From positions 62,001 through 126,000 of the forward strand of contig JBAZBK010000005.1 of assembly GCA_041671505.1 (NCBI GenBank): a stretch of DNA of 64,000 nucleotides, read 5' to 3'. The notes beneath the pieces were generated by a model. It worked only from the letters and a program-made list of their open reading frames with translations. It searched no databases and was not told the origin of the DNA. The DNA comes from JACPDH01 sp041671505. Lineage in GTDB: Bacteria; Acidobacteriota; Thermoanaerobaculia; Gp7-AA8. Made by a program: the position numbers and the translations under genes. How positions within the stretch are numbered: position 1 is the stretch's first letter; each line of letters opens with the position of its first letter. This document shows positions 41,189 through 49,781 of this stretch, one piece after another.

Positions 41189-41983
41189 ATGAACAGATTC
41201 CGGAAGTCGGTAGTCGCTGTGTGCCTGCTCGCCACCGTCGCCTGCGGCAGGGGCGAGAAATCGAAAGAAGACGTGAGCGAGTCGCTGAAAGACAGAGGCA
41301 CCACCGAGGTGCTCAAGAAGGCGGCCGACGACAAGTACACGGCTCCAGCCGACGGCAGGCTCACCGACGCGCAGGTTCAGATGTACCTGAAGGTTCGCGA
41401 GCGAGAGAAGGACATCGTCAAGGTCGCGCGCGAAGAGGCACAGGCTCATGCGAAGAAGGCTGAAGCCGCAGGCGAGAAGTCGATCGGCGGGATGATGGAG
41501 GCGTTCAAGACCCTGGGGTCGGTCGCCGACCTCGCGACCGCCGACATCCGCGCGGCACAGGAGCTCGGCTACAACACCGCCGAGTATCAGTGGGTCAAGA
41601 CGACGATCCTGGGCGTCAGCACGGCTGACGTCAGCCAGCAGCTCGCGACGGCCACCGGCCAGATGATGGATGCCAACTACGCCCAGCTCAAGAAGCAGTA
41701 CGACACGGCGACCGATCCCGCCACGAAGCAGGCGCTCGGAGAGGCTCTCGCGCAGTACGACAAGTCGAAGGCCGAGATGGCCAAGCAGGCTGAAGGGCAG
41801 CAGAAGGACCCTGCGTACGAGTACAACAAGCAGCTGATCTCGAAGTACGAGGCGACGATCAACGCGTTCGCGACGGAGCTCGCCAAGTACTCCGACACGG
41901 GAAGCACGACCGATTTCAACAAGCAGATGGGCGACCTCCAGAAGGCGGCGGCTGAGGCGCAGGCCAAGTCGCAGACGAAGTAG
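41189..41983 (+). CDS. Putative lipoprotein, helical, unknown function
   Basis: 264 aa. Signal peptide with a lipobox-like LLATVA-Cys19. The mature part is Ala, Lys, Glu and Gln-rich and strongly helical (EREKDIVKVAREEAQAHAKKAEAAGEK cut here for length; QLKKQYDTATDPATKQALGEAL), likely coiled coil, with no catalytic motif. It begins 25 nt after mglA and ends 13 nt before the threonine synthase gene, so it may be co-transcribed with both. Not recognised as a named family. Confidence 0.78.
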   Translation: MNRFRKSVVAVCLLATVACGRGEKSKEDVSESLKDRGTTEVLKKAADDKYTAPADGRLTDAQVQMYLKVREREKDIVKVAREEAQAHAKKAEAAGEKSIGGMMEAFKTLGSVADLATADIRAAQELGYNTAEYQWVKTTILGVSTADVSQQLATATGQMMDANYAQLKKQYDTATDPATKQALGEALAQYDKSKAEMAKQAEGQQKDPAYEYNKQLISKYEATINAFATELAKYSDTGSTTDFNKQMGDLQKAAAEAQAKSQTK

Positions 41984-41996
41984 AGGACGCCAGGCG

Positions 41997-43133
41997 ATGG
42001 CACGATTCCGGCGGAGACTCCGATGCTCCTCGTGCGCGTGGAGCTCTCCGGTGGATCGTTTGTTCAACCTCTGTCCCGATTGCAGTCTCCCGCTCCTCGT
42101 CGAGTACGACCTCATTCCGGCGCCCGCGCTCCGCGCGGAAATCCGCTCGAGGCAGAGCGACACATCGCGCTACATCGAAGTTCTCCCGTTCGATGACGTC
42201 TCCGAGCTCGCGGGTCTCGGCGAAGGCTGCACCCCGCTGCTCGCAGCGTCTTCGCTGCGCAGTCTCGCCGACGTACGCTTCAAGGACGAGTCGAAGAACC
42301 CGACCCGCTCGTTCAAGGCGCGAGGCATGGCGGTCGCCGTCTCGATGGCGAAGAAGCTCGGTGCGACATCGCTCGGCGCGCCCACCGCGGGCAACGCGGG
42401 TTGCGCGCTCTCCGCGTATGGCGCTCGCGCCTCGCTCCCCGTCTTCGTCGCAATGCCGCGCGACACGCCGCGCTCCATCGTCGACGAGGCACTGACCTAC
42501 GGCGCCGAGGTCGAGCTGGTCGACGGCTTCATCACCGATTGCGCGCGCGTGGTGCAGGCTCGCCTCGCCGCGAATGGCGGTTTCGAGCTCTCCACGCTGC
42601 GCGAACCGTATCGCGTCGAAGGGAAGAAGCTGATGGGCTATGAGCTGCTCGACGACCTCGACCGGCTGCCCGACGTGATCCTCTATCCGACCGGTGGCGG
42701 CACGGGCCTGATCGGCATGTGGAAGGCGTTCGACGAGATGGAGCGCCTCGGGTGGATCGACGCGAGCCGTCCGCGCCTCTGGTCGGTGCAAGCGGAGGGC
42801 TGCGCGCCGATCGTCCGCGCGATGGAGCAGGGACTCGACTCCGCACCGGCCTGGGAAAACCCGGTGACCGGCGCGTGGGGGCTACGGGTTCCGCGAGCGA
42901 TCGGCGACCGCTTGATGCTTCGCGCGCTCCGCGAGTCGGGAGGCGGAGCCATCGCCGTGCCCGAGAGTGAGATCGAGCCCGCGGCCGCGCGCATCCGGCG
43001 TGACGAGGGCATCGACGCCGGACCCGAGACCGGGGCTGCGCTGGTCGCTCTCGAGCGACTCGCGCAGATGCGCCTGGTGCGAAGCGACGAGACCGTAGTC
43101 GTCTTCAACACGGGGGCGAACAAGTACGTCTAG
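41997..43133 (+). CDS. thrC: Threonine synthase (pyridoxal-phosphate enzyme)
   Basis: 378 aa. An N-terminal zinc ribbon (Cys10, Cys13, Cys26, Cys29) precedes a fold-type II PLP domain. The Schiff-base Lys107 lies in KNPTRSFKARG. APTAGNAGCALSAYG binds the cofactor phosphate/substrate and YPTGGGTGLIGMWKAF is the glycine-rich PLP phosphate loop. It makes threonine from O-phosphohomoserine. Related threonine/cysteine-type PLP lyases share these motifs, so specificity is inferred. AGAGGA precedes the ATG by about 9 nt. Confidence 0.92.
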   Translation: MARFRRRLRCSSCAWSSPVDRLFNLCPDCSLPLLVEYDLIPAPALRAEIRSRQSDTSRYIEVLPFDDVSELAGLGEGCTPLLAASSLRSLADVRFKDESKNPTRSFKARGMAVAVSMAKKLGATSLGAPTAGNAGCALSAYGARASLPVFVAMPRDTPRSIVDEALTYGAEVELVDGFITDCARVVQARLAANGGFELSTLREPYRVEGKKLMGYELLDDLDRLPDVILYPTGGGTGLIGMWKAFDEMERLGWIDASRPRLWSVQAEGCAPIVRAMEQGLDSAPAWENPVTGAWGLRVPRAIGDRLMLRALRESGGGAIAVPESEIEPAAARIRRDEGIDAGPETGAALVALERLAQMRLVRSDETVVVFNTGANKYV

Positions 43134-43139
43134 TGGCGG

Positions 43140-43206
43140 AGGCGTCCCGCCTTCGCCCGGTTGCAAGTCCACGCATGCCGTGCAGATCTGCCGGGACGGG
43201 ACGCCC
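43140..43206 (+). repeat. Inverted repeat in the E1alpha leader region
   Basis: GGCGTCCCG near 43142-43150 faces CGGGACGCC near 43197-43205, about 46 nt apart, in the 167-nt gap between threonine synthase and E1alpha. It may terminate the upstream unit or structure the leader. No T-tract follows. A TACGAT (43256-43261) further on could be the E1alpha -10. Confidence 0.45.
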
Positions 43207-43300
43207 CGGCTACGAGAACCTGTCGCAACGACTGGCGCCCCGTCCCGATTCGGGTTACGATCCGCGCGCTCCGCGGTCCGACGGAGCGAGGAGAATCAAC

Positions 43301-44326
43301 GTGACGTTTACTGCCGCCTCCATCGAGGCCGAGTACGGCCTCTCGCGTGAGCGTTTACTCCAGATCGAGTACCACCTCCGCCTCACCCGTTCGCTCGAGG
43401 AGCGGATCGTCTCCCTCTTCCGTCAGGGCAAAGTGATCGGCGGCATCTATCGCTCGCTCGGGCAGGAAGGCGAGTCGGTCGCTTGCGCGACTGCGCTCAA
43501 CTTCTCGAAGGGGGACATCGTTTCCCCGCTCATCCGCAACATGGGCTCGCTGCTCGTCGCGGGCGCGAAGCCGGTCGAGATCCTCCGCCAGTACATGGCG
43601 CGAGGGAACTCGCTCACCCGCGGCCGCGAGCTCAACATCCACATCAAGGATTTCGATCGCGGGTTCATGGGCCCCGTCTCCCCCCTGGGCGCGATGATCC
43701 CGGTCATGGCCGGAGTCACGATGGCGGGCCGGATGCAGGGGAAGAACATGGTCGGCATGGTGCACATCGGCGACGGCGGCGCGTCGACCGGAGCCTTCGC
43801 CGAGGGCTTGAACTTCGCCACGGTGATGAAGGTCCCCCTCGTGATCGTGATCGAGAACAACGGCTACGCCTACTCGACGCCGACGGTGAAGCAGACGCTT
43901 GCGACGAAGCTCTCAGAACGCGCGTTAGGCGTCGGCGCGGCCGGCGAGACGGTCGACGGCAACGACGTTCTCGCGACCTATCGCGCAGCCAGGCGCGCGG
44001 TCGATCGTGCCCGCGCCGGCGAAGGCGTCACGCTCCTCGAGGTCGTCACCTTCCGCATGAAAGGACACGCCGAGCACGACAACCAGTCGTACGTTCCGAA
44101 GGAACTGATCGAAGAGTGGAAGCAGAAGGATCCCGTCGATCGCTACGAGCGCGCGCTCCTGGAGAGCGGCGTCATCTCCCCGGAAGAGATCGCCTCGATC
44201 CAGGCGCGAATCAAGGGCGAGCTCGACATCGCCGTCGACGAAGCCGAGAGTTCTCCCCTGCCTATCGCCGAGGATTCGGCGCGCGGGGTCTACCACGGCG
44301 ACGGATTCTGGGACGAGCAGCGCTAG
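43301..44326 (+). CDS. 2-oxo-acid dehydrogenase complex E1 component, alpha subunit
   Basis: 341 aa. It carries the thiamine-diphosphate motif GDGG...ENN (HIGDGGASTGAF then VIVIENNGYAYS) and IYRSLGQEGESVACATAL, GRELNIHIKD. The GTG at 43301 has GAGGAG 7 nt upstream. E1 alpha/beta decarboxylates a 2-oxo acid and passes the acyl group to lipoyl-E2. GQEGESV and the succinyl/branched-chain-like E2 next door leave pyruvate, branched-chain oxo acids and acetoin all possible; annotation as pyruvate dehydrogenase would be a guess. Confidence 0.92.
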   Translation: MTFTAASIEAEYGLSRERLLQIEYHLRLTRSLEERIVSLFRQGKVIGGIYRSLGQEGESVACATALNFSKGDIVSPLIRNMGSLLVAGAKPVEILRQYMARGNSLTRGRELNIHIKDFDRGFMGPVSPLGAMIPVMAGVTMAGRMQGKNMVGMVHIGDGGASTGAFAEGLNFATVMKVPLVIVIENNGYAYSTPTVKQTLATKLSERALGVGAAGETVDGNDVLATYRAARRAVDRARAGEGVTLLEVVTFRMKGHAEHDNQSYVPKELIEEWKQKDPVDRYERALLESGVISPEEIASIQARIKGELDIAVDEAESSPLPIAEDSARGVYHGDGFWDEQR

Positions 44327-44353
44327 CGCGCGGCTGAGCGAGAGATCATCGAC

Positions 44354-45355
44354 ATGAGCGACAACCTGATTCCCAAGGCCGGCGGCGAGACGTTCTACAT
44401 CGACGCGATCCGCCAGGCGATGCGCGAGGAGATGCTCGTCGACCCGCGCGTCTTCCTGATCGGTGAGGACGTCGGCGTCTTCGGCGGCGCCTTCAAGACG
44501 AGCTCGGGCCTCATCGAGGAGTTCGGACCCGAGCGCGTGATCGACACGCCGATCTCCGAAGTCGCGATCACGGGCGCCGCGTGCGGCGCGGCCCTCATGG
44601 GCATGCGCCCGATCGCCGAGATGCAGTTCATCAACTTCATCACCGTCACCTTCGACATGCTCTCCAGCTTCGCGGCGACCTCCCGTTACCGCGGAAACGG
44701 CGGCTGCCCGATCGTCGTGCGCGGCCCTGCGGGCGGCGGCGTGCGCGGCGGGCCGTTCCACTCGGGCAACCCGGAGGCCTATTTCTTCAACATCCCCGGA
44801 CTCAAGATCGTTTACCCCGGCACCGCGTACGATGCCAAGGGACTGTTGAAGGCTGCGATCCGCGACGAAGATCCCGTGCTCTATCTCGAGCACAAGTACC
44901 TCTACCGCCGGATCAAGGAAGATCTACCCGCCGACGATTACGTCGTGCCGATCGGCAAGGCGAAGCTGCGCCGCGAAGGTCGAGACCTCACGATCATCAC
45001 CTACGGCGCGATGATCTACCTGGCCGAAGAAGCAGCAGAAGAGCTCGCGAAGGACGGCGTGAGCGTCGAGATTCTGGACATGCGCTCGATCCTGCCGTTC
45101 GACGAGGAAGCGATGCTCGAATCGGTCGCGAAGACGAACCGGGCGATCGTGCTCTACGAGGCGCCGCTCACCGGCGGCGTCGGCGCCGAGTTCGCGGCGC
45201 GTATCGCCGAGAAGGCGTTCGACTGGCTCGACGCGCCGATCAAGCGCGTCGCGTCGCTCGACACGCCCGTACCCTACGCGCCGGCGCTCGAAGATTTCCA
45301 TCGCCCGAGCAAGGCGAAGCTCATCGCAGCGGCGAAGGAACTGCTCAGGTACTGA
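44354..45355 (+). CDS. 2-oxo-acid dehydrogenase complex E1 component, beta subunit
   Basis: 333 aa. Transketolase pyrimidine-binding domain (FLIGEDVGVFGGAFKTS, TPISEVAITGAACGAALMGMRPI, EMQFINFIT) followed by the transketolase C-terminal domain (GRDLTIITYGAMIY, ILDMRSILPFDEEAM, YEAPLTGGVGAE, PYAPALEDFHRPS). It pairs with the alpha subunit 27 nt upstream to form the E1 heterotetramer. Confidence 0.95.
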   Translation: MSDNLIPKAGGETFYIDAIRQAMREEMLVDPRVFLIGEDVGVFGGAFKTSSGLIEEFGPERVIDTPISEVAITGAACGAALMGMRPIAEMQFINFITVTFDMLSSFAATSRYRGNGGCPIVVRGPAGGGVRGGPFHSGNPEAYFFNIPGLKIVYPGTAYDAKGLLKAAIRDEDPVLYLEHKYLYRRIKEDLPADDYVVPIGKAKLRREGRDLTIITYGAMIYLAEEAAEELAKDGVSVEILDMRSILPFDEEAMLESVAKTNRAIVLYEAPLTGGVGAEFAARIAEKAFDWLDAPIKRVASLDTPVPYAPALEDFHRPSKAKLIAAAKELLRY

Positions 45356-45417
45356 CGCCCCTCCGCGACGTGCTCGTCGGCTGCTGAACGCGCAGCCCGC
45401 GACACTCGCTGCCTGCT

Positions 45418-45468
45418 ATGACCTCTGGCCTTTGGCCTCTGGCCTGCAGTTTGACCTTTGACCTGCAG
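45418..45468 (+). repeat. Degenerate heptamer array (ATGACCT/CTGGCCT/TTGACCT)
   Basis: Successive 7-nt units read ATGACCT, CTGGCCT, TTGGCCT, CTGGCCT, a GCAGT break, TTGACCT, TTGACCT and GCAG. It is the same unit family as in the inverted repeat at 23647-23814, 21 kb away, here in one orientation inside the E1beta-E2 gap. Confidence 0.75.
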
Positions 45469-45488
45469 TTCTGCGGTATCGTATGACC

Positions 45489-45509
45489 CTCTCGCGCACC
45501 GCGCGAGAG
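45489..45509 (+). promoter_or_regulatory. Perfect hairpin upstream of E2
   Basis: CTCTCGCGC, ACC loop, GCGCGAGAG: a 9-bp stem with a 3-nt loop, 29 nt before the E2 ATG. There is no T-tract, so it is more likely an mRNA stability or regulatory stem than a terminator. A TATCGT just before it could be a -10. Confidence 0.5.
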
Positions 45510-45538
45510 TCGAAATATCAGCTGAGTGAGGGAAGACC

Positions 45539-46840
45539 ATGGCCGTTGATGTCGTGATGCCGCAGATGGGTGAGTCGATTGCGGAAGGGACGATCTCCCG
45601 CTGGATCAAGAAGGTCGGAGACAAGGTAAACCGCGACGAGCCTCTGCTCGAGATCTCGACCGACAAAGTCGACGCGGAGATCCCGTCACCTGCCGCCGGT
45701 GTCGTCGCCGAGATCCTCGCCAAAGAGGGTGAGACCGTTGCCGTGAACTCCGTCGTCGCGCGCATCGCAGCCGAAGGGGAAGCTGCCGCTCCTGCGCCCG
45801 CGAAGGCCGAGCCTGCAGCTGCCGCCGCTCCGGCTCCGGTTGCCGCAGCCGCGCCGACTCCAGCAGCTCCGCCCGCGCCCGCGGCGCCTGCTGAACCCAC
45901 AGTTGAGGATCGCCGCCGCGAGAAGTCGTCGCCGCTCGTGCGGAAGATCGCCGCGGAGAACAACGTCGATATCACGCAGATCCCCGGTTCGGGCCTTTCG
46001 GGCCGCGTGACCAAGAACGACATCCTCACCTACATCGAGCAGCCGCGCGCCGCTGCACCTGCACCTGCCGCGTCCGTTCCCTCGGCCACTGCGGCTCCCG
46101 CTCCCCTGCCGCCGCCCCCTGCTATCACCTTCGCGCCGGGCGAGCGCTTCCGCGTCGAGCCGATGTCGGTCATGCGCAGGAAGATTGCCGATCATATGAT
46201 CGCGTCGAAGCGCACCTCCGCGCACGTCTCGACCGTGTTTGAAGTCGACTTCACCGAGATCGACAAGCTGCGCCGCCGCAACAAGGATTCGTACGCCGAG
46301 CGCGGCGCGAAGCTGACGTTCCTTCCGTTCATCGTCCACGCCGTCATGCGCGGGCTGCGCCAGTTCCCGGTGCTCAACGCGTCGATCGACGGCGACAACG
46401 TCGTCTACCACAACGAGATCAACATCGGAGTCGCCGTCGCGCTCGAGTGGGGCCTGATCGTCCCGGTCCTCCGCAACGCCGACGAGAAGAACATTCTCGG
46501 GCTCGCACGCGCGATCAACGACCTCGGTGAGCGCGCGCGCACCAAGAAGTTGAATCCCGCCGAAGTGCAGGGCGGCACGTTCACGATCACGAACCCCGGG
46601 ATCTACGGCGGCCTGTTTGGCCTTCCGATCATCAATCAGCCGCAGGTCGCGATCCTCGGCGTCGGCGGCGTGAAGAAGCGCCCTGTCGTCATCGAGACCG
46701 ACGACGGCGACGCGATCGCCATCCGCTCGATGTGCCACCTCTCGCTGACCTTCGACCACCGCCTCATCGACGGCGCCGTGGCCGACCAGTTCATGGCGGA
46801 GATCACGAAGATGATCGAAGGCGGACAGTTCTCGCTCTGA
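45539..46840 (+). CDS. Dihydrolipoamide acyltransferase (E2) of a 2-oxo-acid dehydrogenase complex
   Basis: 433 aa. One lipoyl domain with the lipoylated Lys43 in EISTDKVDAEIPSP (MPQMGESIAEGTI start), an Ala/Pro-rich linker (about 83-115), a peripheral subunit-binding domain (SPLVRKIAAENNVDITQI), a second Ala/Pro linker and the catalytic CAT domain with FDHRLIDGAVADQF. The PQMGESIAEGT sequence resembles SucB/BkdB-type E2 more than AceF. The GAGGGAAGACC Shine-Dalgarno fixes the start. The E3 gene is not in this cluster. Confidence 0.95.
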   Translation: MAVDVVMPQMGESIAEGTISRWIKKVGDKVNRDEPLLEISTDKVDAEIPSPAAGVVAEILAKEGETVAVNSVVARIAAEGEAAAPAPAKAEPAAAAAPAPVAAAAPTPAAPPAPAAPAEPTVEDRRREKSSPLVRKIAAENNVDITQIPGSGLSGRVTKNDILTYIEQPRAAAPAPAASVPSATAAPAPLPPPPAITFAPGERFRVEPMSVMRRKIADHMIASKRTSAHVSTVFEVDFTEIDKLRRRNKDSYAERGAKLTFLPFIVHAVMRGLRQFPVLNASIDGDNVVYHNEINIGVAVALEWGLIVPVLRNADEKNILGLARAINDLGERARTKKLNPAEVQGGTFTITNPGIYGGLFGLPIINQPQVAILGVGGVKKRPVVIETDDGDAIAIRSMCHLSLTFDHRLIDGAVADQFMAEITKMIEGGQFSL

Positions 46841-46842
46841 CC

Positions 46843-47499
46843 GTGACTGCCTCCGCGGCCGTCTTCCTCGCACTGATCGGCCTTGGGGTGCCGGCGCTCG
46901 CGCTCGCGGGAAAGCGCAAGCTCGACGCCGGCCTCCGACTGCCGCGGATTCCGCTCTACGTCGAAGGGATCGCCACGCAGGCGATCCTCCTCGGCCTCTC
47001 GTTCACGGTTGCGGCTGCAAACGGCATCGCACTCCTCGTCGCACCACGTCCTCAGCCGCAGCACATGGCGCTCGCGGGGGGAATGCTCCTCGCGGCGATC
47101 ACCGCGATGCTTCTCGCGACCCGCTTCGGCAGCGACGAGACGCTCGACCGGATCTACATGATCGTGCCGGCGACCTACGGCGAGAAGATCTTCTGGATCT
47201 TCGTCTCCGCGTTCGCGGCCTTCGGCGAGGAGATGACGTATCGAGGCGTCCTTTTCTCCGTGCTCGACGGCGCGTTGAAAAACTGGTGGCTCGCCGCCGC
47301 GATCGGCGCGATCATCTTTGCCGCCGCGCATCTCGCTCAGGGCTGGACGAGCGCCGCCGTCATCGCAGTCTTCGGCATCGGCTTCCAGTATCTCGCGCTG
47401 CAGACGGGATCGCTGCTCCTCCCCGTCATTCTCCATTTCCTCTACGACGTCGCGACCGGGCTGTATCTTTCCGGGAGGAGGAACCTTGAGAACGTGTGA
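46843..47499 (+). CDS. CPBP family intramembrane glutamic endopeptidase
   Basis: 218 aa, six to seven membrane helices. All Abi/CPBP motifs are present: EEMTYRG (Glu129, Glu130, Arg134), FAAAH (His163) and HFLYD (His198, Asp202). Family members are CAAX-prenyl-protease-like membrane proteases, some involved in bacteriocin immunity. The GTG start lies 2 nt after the E2 stop, and its end overlaps the LipB-Nudix start by 14 nt, so it is firmly inside the lipoate operon. Why a membrane protease sits there is unknown. Confidence 0.93.
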   Translation: MTASAAVFLALIGLGVPALALAGKRKLDAGLRLPRIPLYVEGIATQAILLGLSFTVAAANGIALLVAPRPQPQHMALAGGMLLAAITAMLLATRFGSDETLDRIYMIVPATYGEKIFWIFVSAFAAFGEEMTYRGVLFSVLDGALKNWWLAAAIGAIIFAAAHLAQGWTSAAVIAVFGIGFQYLALQTGSLLLPVILHFLYDVATGLYLSGRRNLENV

Positions 47500-48565
47500 G
47501 GTCCGCCGCCTTCACCGCGTCACGTACGAGAACGGGATGCGGATGCAGGACGAGCTGGTGGCGCGGAGGCAGCGCGACGAGATTCCGGACCAGTTGCTCC
47601 TGCTGGAGCACCCCCCCGTGATCACGATGGGGCGATCGGGGCACGAGTCGAATCTCCTCGCGACGAGCGAGCTGCTCGCCAGGCGCGGCGTCCGCTTCTA
47701 CGAGACGACCCGAGGCGGCGACATCACATACCACGGCCCGGGCCAGATCGTCGGTTACCCGATCGTTCACCTCGGTGAAGGTCGTCGCGACATCCGGAAG
47801 TACGTCGAGTCGATCGAGGAAGTGCTGATCCGCGCCGCGGCTGACTTCGGCGTGAGCGCACGACGGTGGGAGATCAACCGCGGCATATGGGTCGGCGCCG
47901 ACAAGCTCGCAGCGATCGGCGTCCGCGTCGCGCGCTGGGTCACCTCGCACGGTTTCGCGTTCAACGTGAGCACCGACATGTCGCACTATCAGCTCATCAC
48001 GCCGTGCGGGCTACAGGGAGTCGGCGTGACGTCCCTCGAGCGCCTTCTCGGTGGGGCGCCCGATATCGACGCCGTACGCTCGAGCATCGTCCGCCATTTT
48101 GCCCAAGTCTTCGAACGGGAGATGCTCGATCGCGACGACTTCATGCCGGTCGTGAAGGTCGTGATCCACGACGGCGAGCGCGTCTTGCTGCTCCGGAGAA
48201 CTCCTGCGGCCGGCGGAAACTGGCAGCCGGTGACGGGGCGGATCGAAGACGGCGAATCTGCCTCCTCCGCTGCCATTCGGGAGCTGCGCGAAGAGACTGG
48301 ACTGGTCGCGGAGGTCGAGCCACTCGGCCTCGATCAGTCGTTCCTGATCGACCCGTCGTACCTTCCCGAAGGCTCGAGCGCGCGATTCGCGCATGAGGAA
48401 ACCTTCGTGGCCCGGGTAGCTCCGAATTCGGCCGTTGCGATCGATGAGGAAGAACACGAGGCGCACGCGTGGTTTACGGTCGATGCCGCCCTCGAAGCGA
48501 TCCGATGGTCCGACGACCGCGAGGCGCTGGAGCTGCTGCGGCGAACGATTCTGAGCGACCGATGA
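47486..48565 (+). CDS. lipB: Octanoyltransferase LipB fused to a C-terminal Nudix hydrolase domain
   Basis: 359 aa. Residues 1-215 are LipB: LLLLEHPPVITMGR, RGGDITYHGPGQIVGYPI, Lys140 in KLAAIGVRV, HGFAFNVSTDM and the catalytic Cys174 in TPCGLQGVGVTS. Residues 220-359 are a Nudix domain with a complete Nudix box at 251-273 (GRIEDGESAS...RELREETGL). LipB moves octanoyl from ACP to lipoyl domains. The hydrolase part could cleave a nucleotide-linked acyl or pyrophosphate compound. The TTG start has GGGAGGAGG 5 nt upstream. The gene ends in an ATGA overlap with lipA. Confidence 0.93.
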   Translation: MRTCEVRRLHRVTYENGMRMQDELVARRQRDEIPDQLLLLEHPPVITMGRSGHESNLLATSELLARRGVRFYETTRGGDITYHGPGQIVGYPIVHLGEGRRDIRKYVESIEEVLIRAAADFGVSARRWEINRGIWVGADKLAAIGVRVARWVTSHGFAFNVSTDMSHYQLITPCGLQGVGVTSLERLLGGAPDIDAVRSSIVRHFAQVFEREMLDRDDFMPVVKVVIHDGERVLLLRRTPAAGGNWQPVTGRIEDGESASSAAIRELREETGLVAEVEPLGLDQSFLIDPSYLPEGSSARFAHEETFVARVAPNSAVAIDEEEHEAHAWFTVDAALEAIRWSDDREALELLRRTILSDR

Positions 48566-49479
48566 GCGACAGCGACCTCCCCGGCGAAGCCCCCTCGAGT
48601 TCCGCTCCCGTGAACCGAAGGGCGGGACACCGCCCCGCGTGGCTGAAGATCCGCGTCCCGGGCGACCTCGAGCGCCTCCCCGTCACGAATCTCGTGAACG
48701 ACCTCGCGCTCAACACCGTTTGCCAGGAGGCGCGCTGCCCGAACATCTTCGAGTGCTGGGGCGCCGGCACCGCGACGTTCATGATCCTCGGCGACATCTG
48801 CACGCGGCGCTGCACCTTCTGCGCTGTCGGGCGCGGGACGCCGCGCGACGTCGAAAACGACGAGCCCGAGCGCGTCGCCGCCGCGGTCGAAAAGATGGGG
48901 GTGCGGCACGCCGTCATCACGATGGTGAATCGCGACGATCTGTCGGACGGCGGTGCGAGCCATTTCGCGCGAACCGTCGAGGCCGTGCGCGCGCGCGCCG
49001 GCGCAGCCGTCGAAGTCCTGATCTCGGACCTCGAAGGAAACCGCGACGCGCTTCGCGTCGTGATTTCCTCGAGACCCGAAGTCCTCGGCCACAACGTCGA
49101 AACGGTCCCGCGCCTTTACGCGCAGGTGCGTCCCGTGGCGAAATACGAGCGCTCGCTCGACATCCTCCGCTGGGCCCACGAGGAGCGCAGCGCTGGAATG
49201 CTCACGAAATCGAGCATCATGCTCGGGCTCGGCGAGACCAGCGACGAAGTGCTCGAGGTTGCGAGTGATCTCCGCGGCGCGGGCGTCGACATCTTCACCA
49301 TGGGCCAGTATCTCGCCCCCACCGGTGACCATCACCCGGTCCGGAAGTACTACACCCCCGAGGAGTTCACCCTGCTCGGAGAAAGGGCGCGCGCACTCGG
49401 ATTCCACCACGTCGAATCGGCGCCGCTCGTACGAAGTTCCTATATGGCGCATCGTGCAATACAATCCCCCGCCGAATAG
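48562..49479 (+). CDS. lipA: Lipoyl synthase
   Basis: 305 aa. Both iron-sulfur sites are present: auxiliary cluster CxxxxCxxxxxC (Cys54, Cys59, Cys65) and radical-SAM CxxxCxxC (Cys80, Cys84, Cys87), plus the C-terminal RSSYMA serine ligand. It inserts two sulfurs into octanoyl-E2, sacrificing its auxiliary cluster. The ATG overlaps the lipB-Nudix stop (ATGA). Confidence 0.97.
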   Translation: MSDSDLPGEAPSSSAPVNRRAGHRPAWLKIRVPGDLERLPVTNLVNDLALNTVCQEARCPNIFECWGAGTATFMILGDICTRRCTFCAVGRGTPRDVENDEPERVAAAVEKMGVRHAVITMVNRDDLSDGGASHFARTVEAVRARAGAAVEVLISDLEGNRDALRVVISSRPEVLGHNVETVPRLYAQVRPVAKYERSLDILRWAHEERSAGMLTKSSIMLGLGETSDEVLEVASDLRGAGVDIFTMGQYLAPTGDHHPVRKYYTPEEFTLLGERARALGFHHVESAPLVRSSYMAHRAIQSPAE

Positions 49480-49488
49480 CGGCTCTGC

Positions 49489-49767
49489 ATGCCGAAGCTG
49501 ACCTTTCAGGATGTCGGAATCAGTCAGGAGTTCGCCGCAGGCTCACGACTGCTCACCTGCGCGAACGCGATGAAGGTCAAGGTCAGCCAGGTCTGCGGAG
49601 GCGACGGAGCGTGCGGTACCTGCCGCATCGAGGTCGTCGAGGGATGGGAAAATCTCTCGCCTCCGACTCCTGACGAAACGTACAAAGAGCTCGAGGAGCC
49701 GTTTCGGCTAAGCTGCCAGACACAGCTTCTCGGGGATGTGACCGTGAAGGTCGCGAAAATCGAGTAG
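49489..49767 (+). CDS. [2Fe-2S] ferredoxin
   Basis: 92 aa. Ligands Cys36, Cys42, Cys45 and Cys76 in VCGGDGACGTC and LSCQTQ match a plant/adrenodoxin-type 2Fe-2S ferredoxin. It starts 9 nt after lipA, and is followed 14 nt later by the ferritin-like gene. A single-electron donor to LipA, or to the Fe-S carrier downstream, is the likely role. Confidence 0.93.
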   Translation: MPKLTFQDVGISQEFAAGSRLLTCANAMKVKVSQVCGGDGACGTCRIEVVEGWENLSPPTPDETYKELEEPFRLSCQTQLLGDVTVKVAKIE

Positions 49768-49781
49768 AAAGGCTTCCATCC

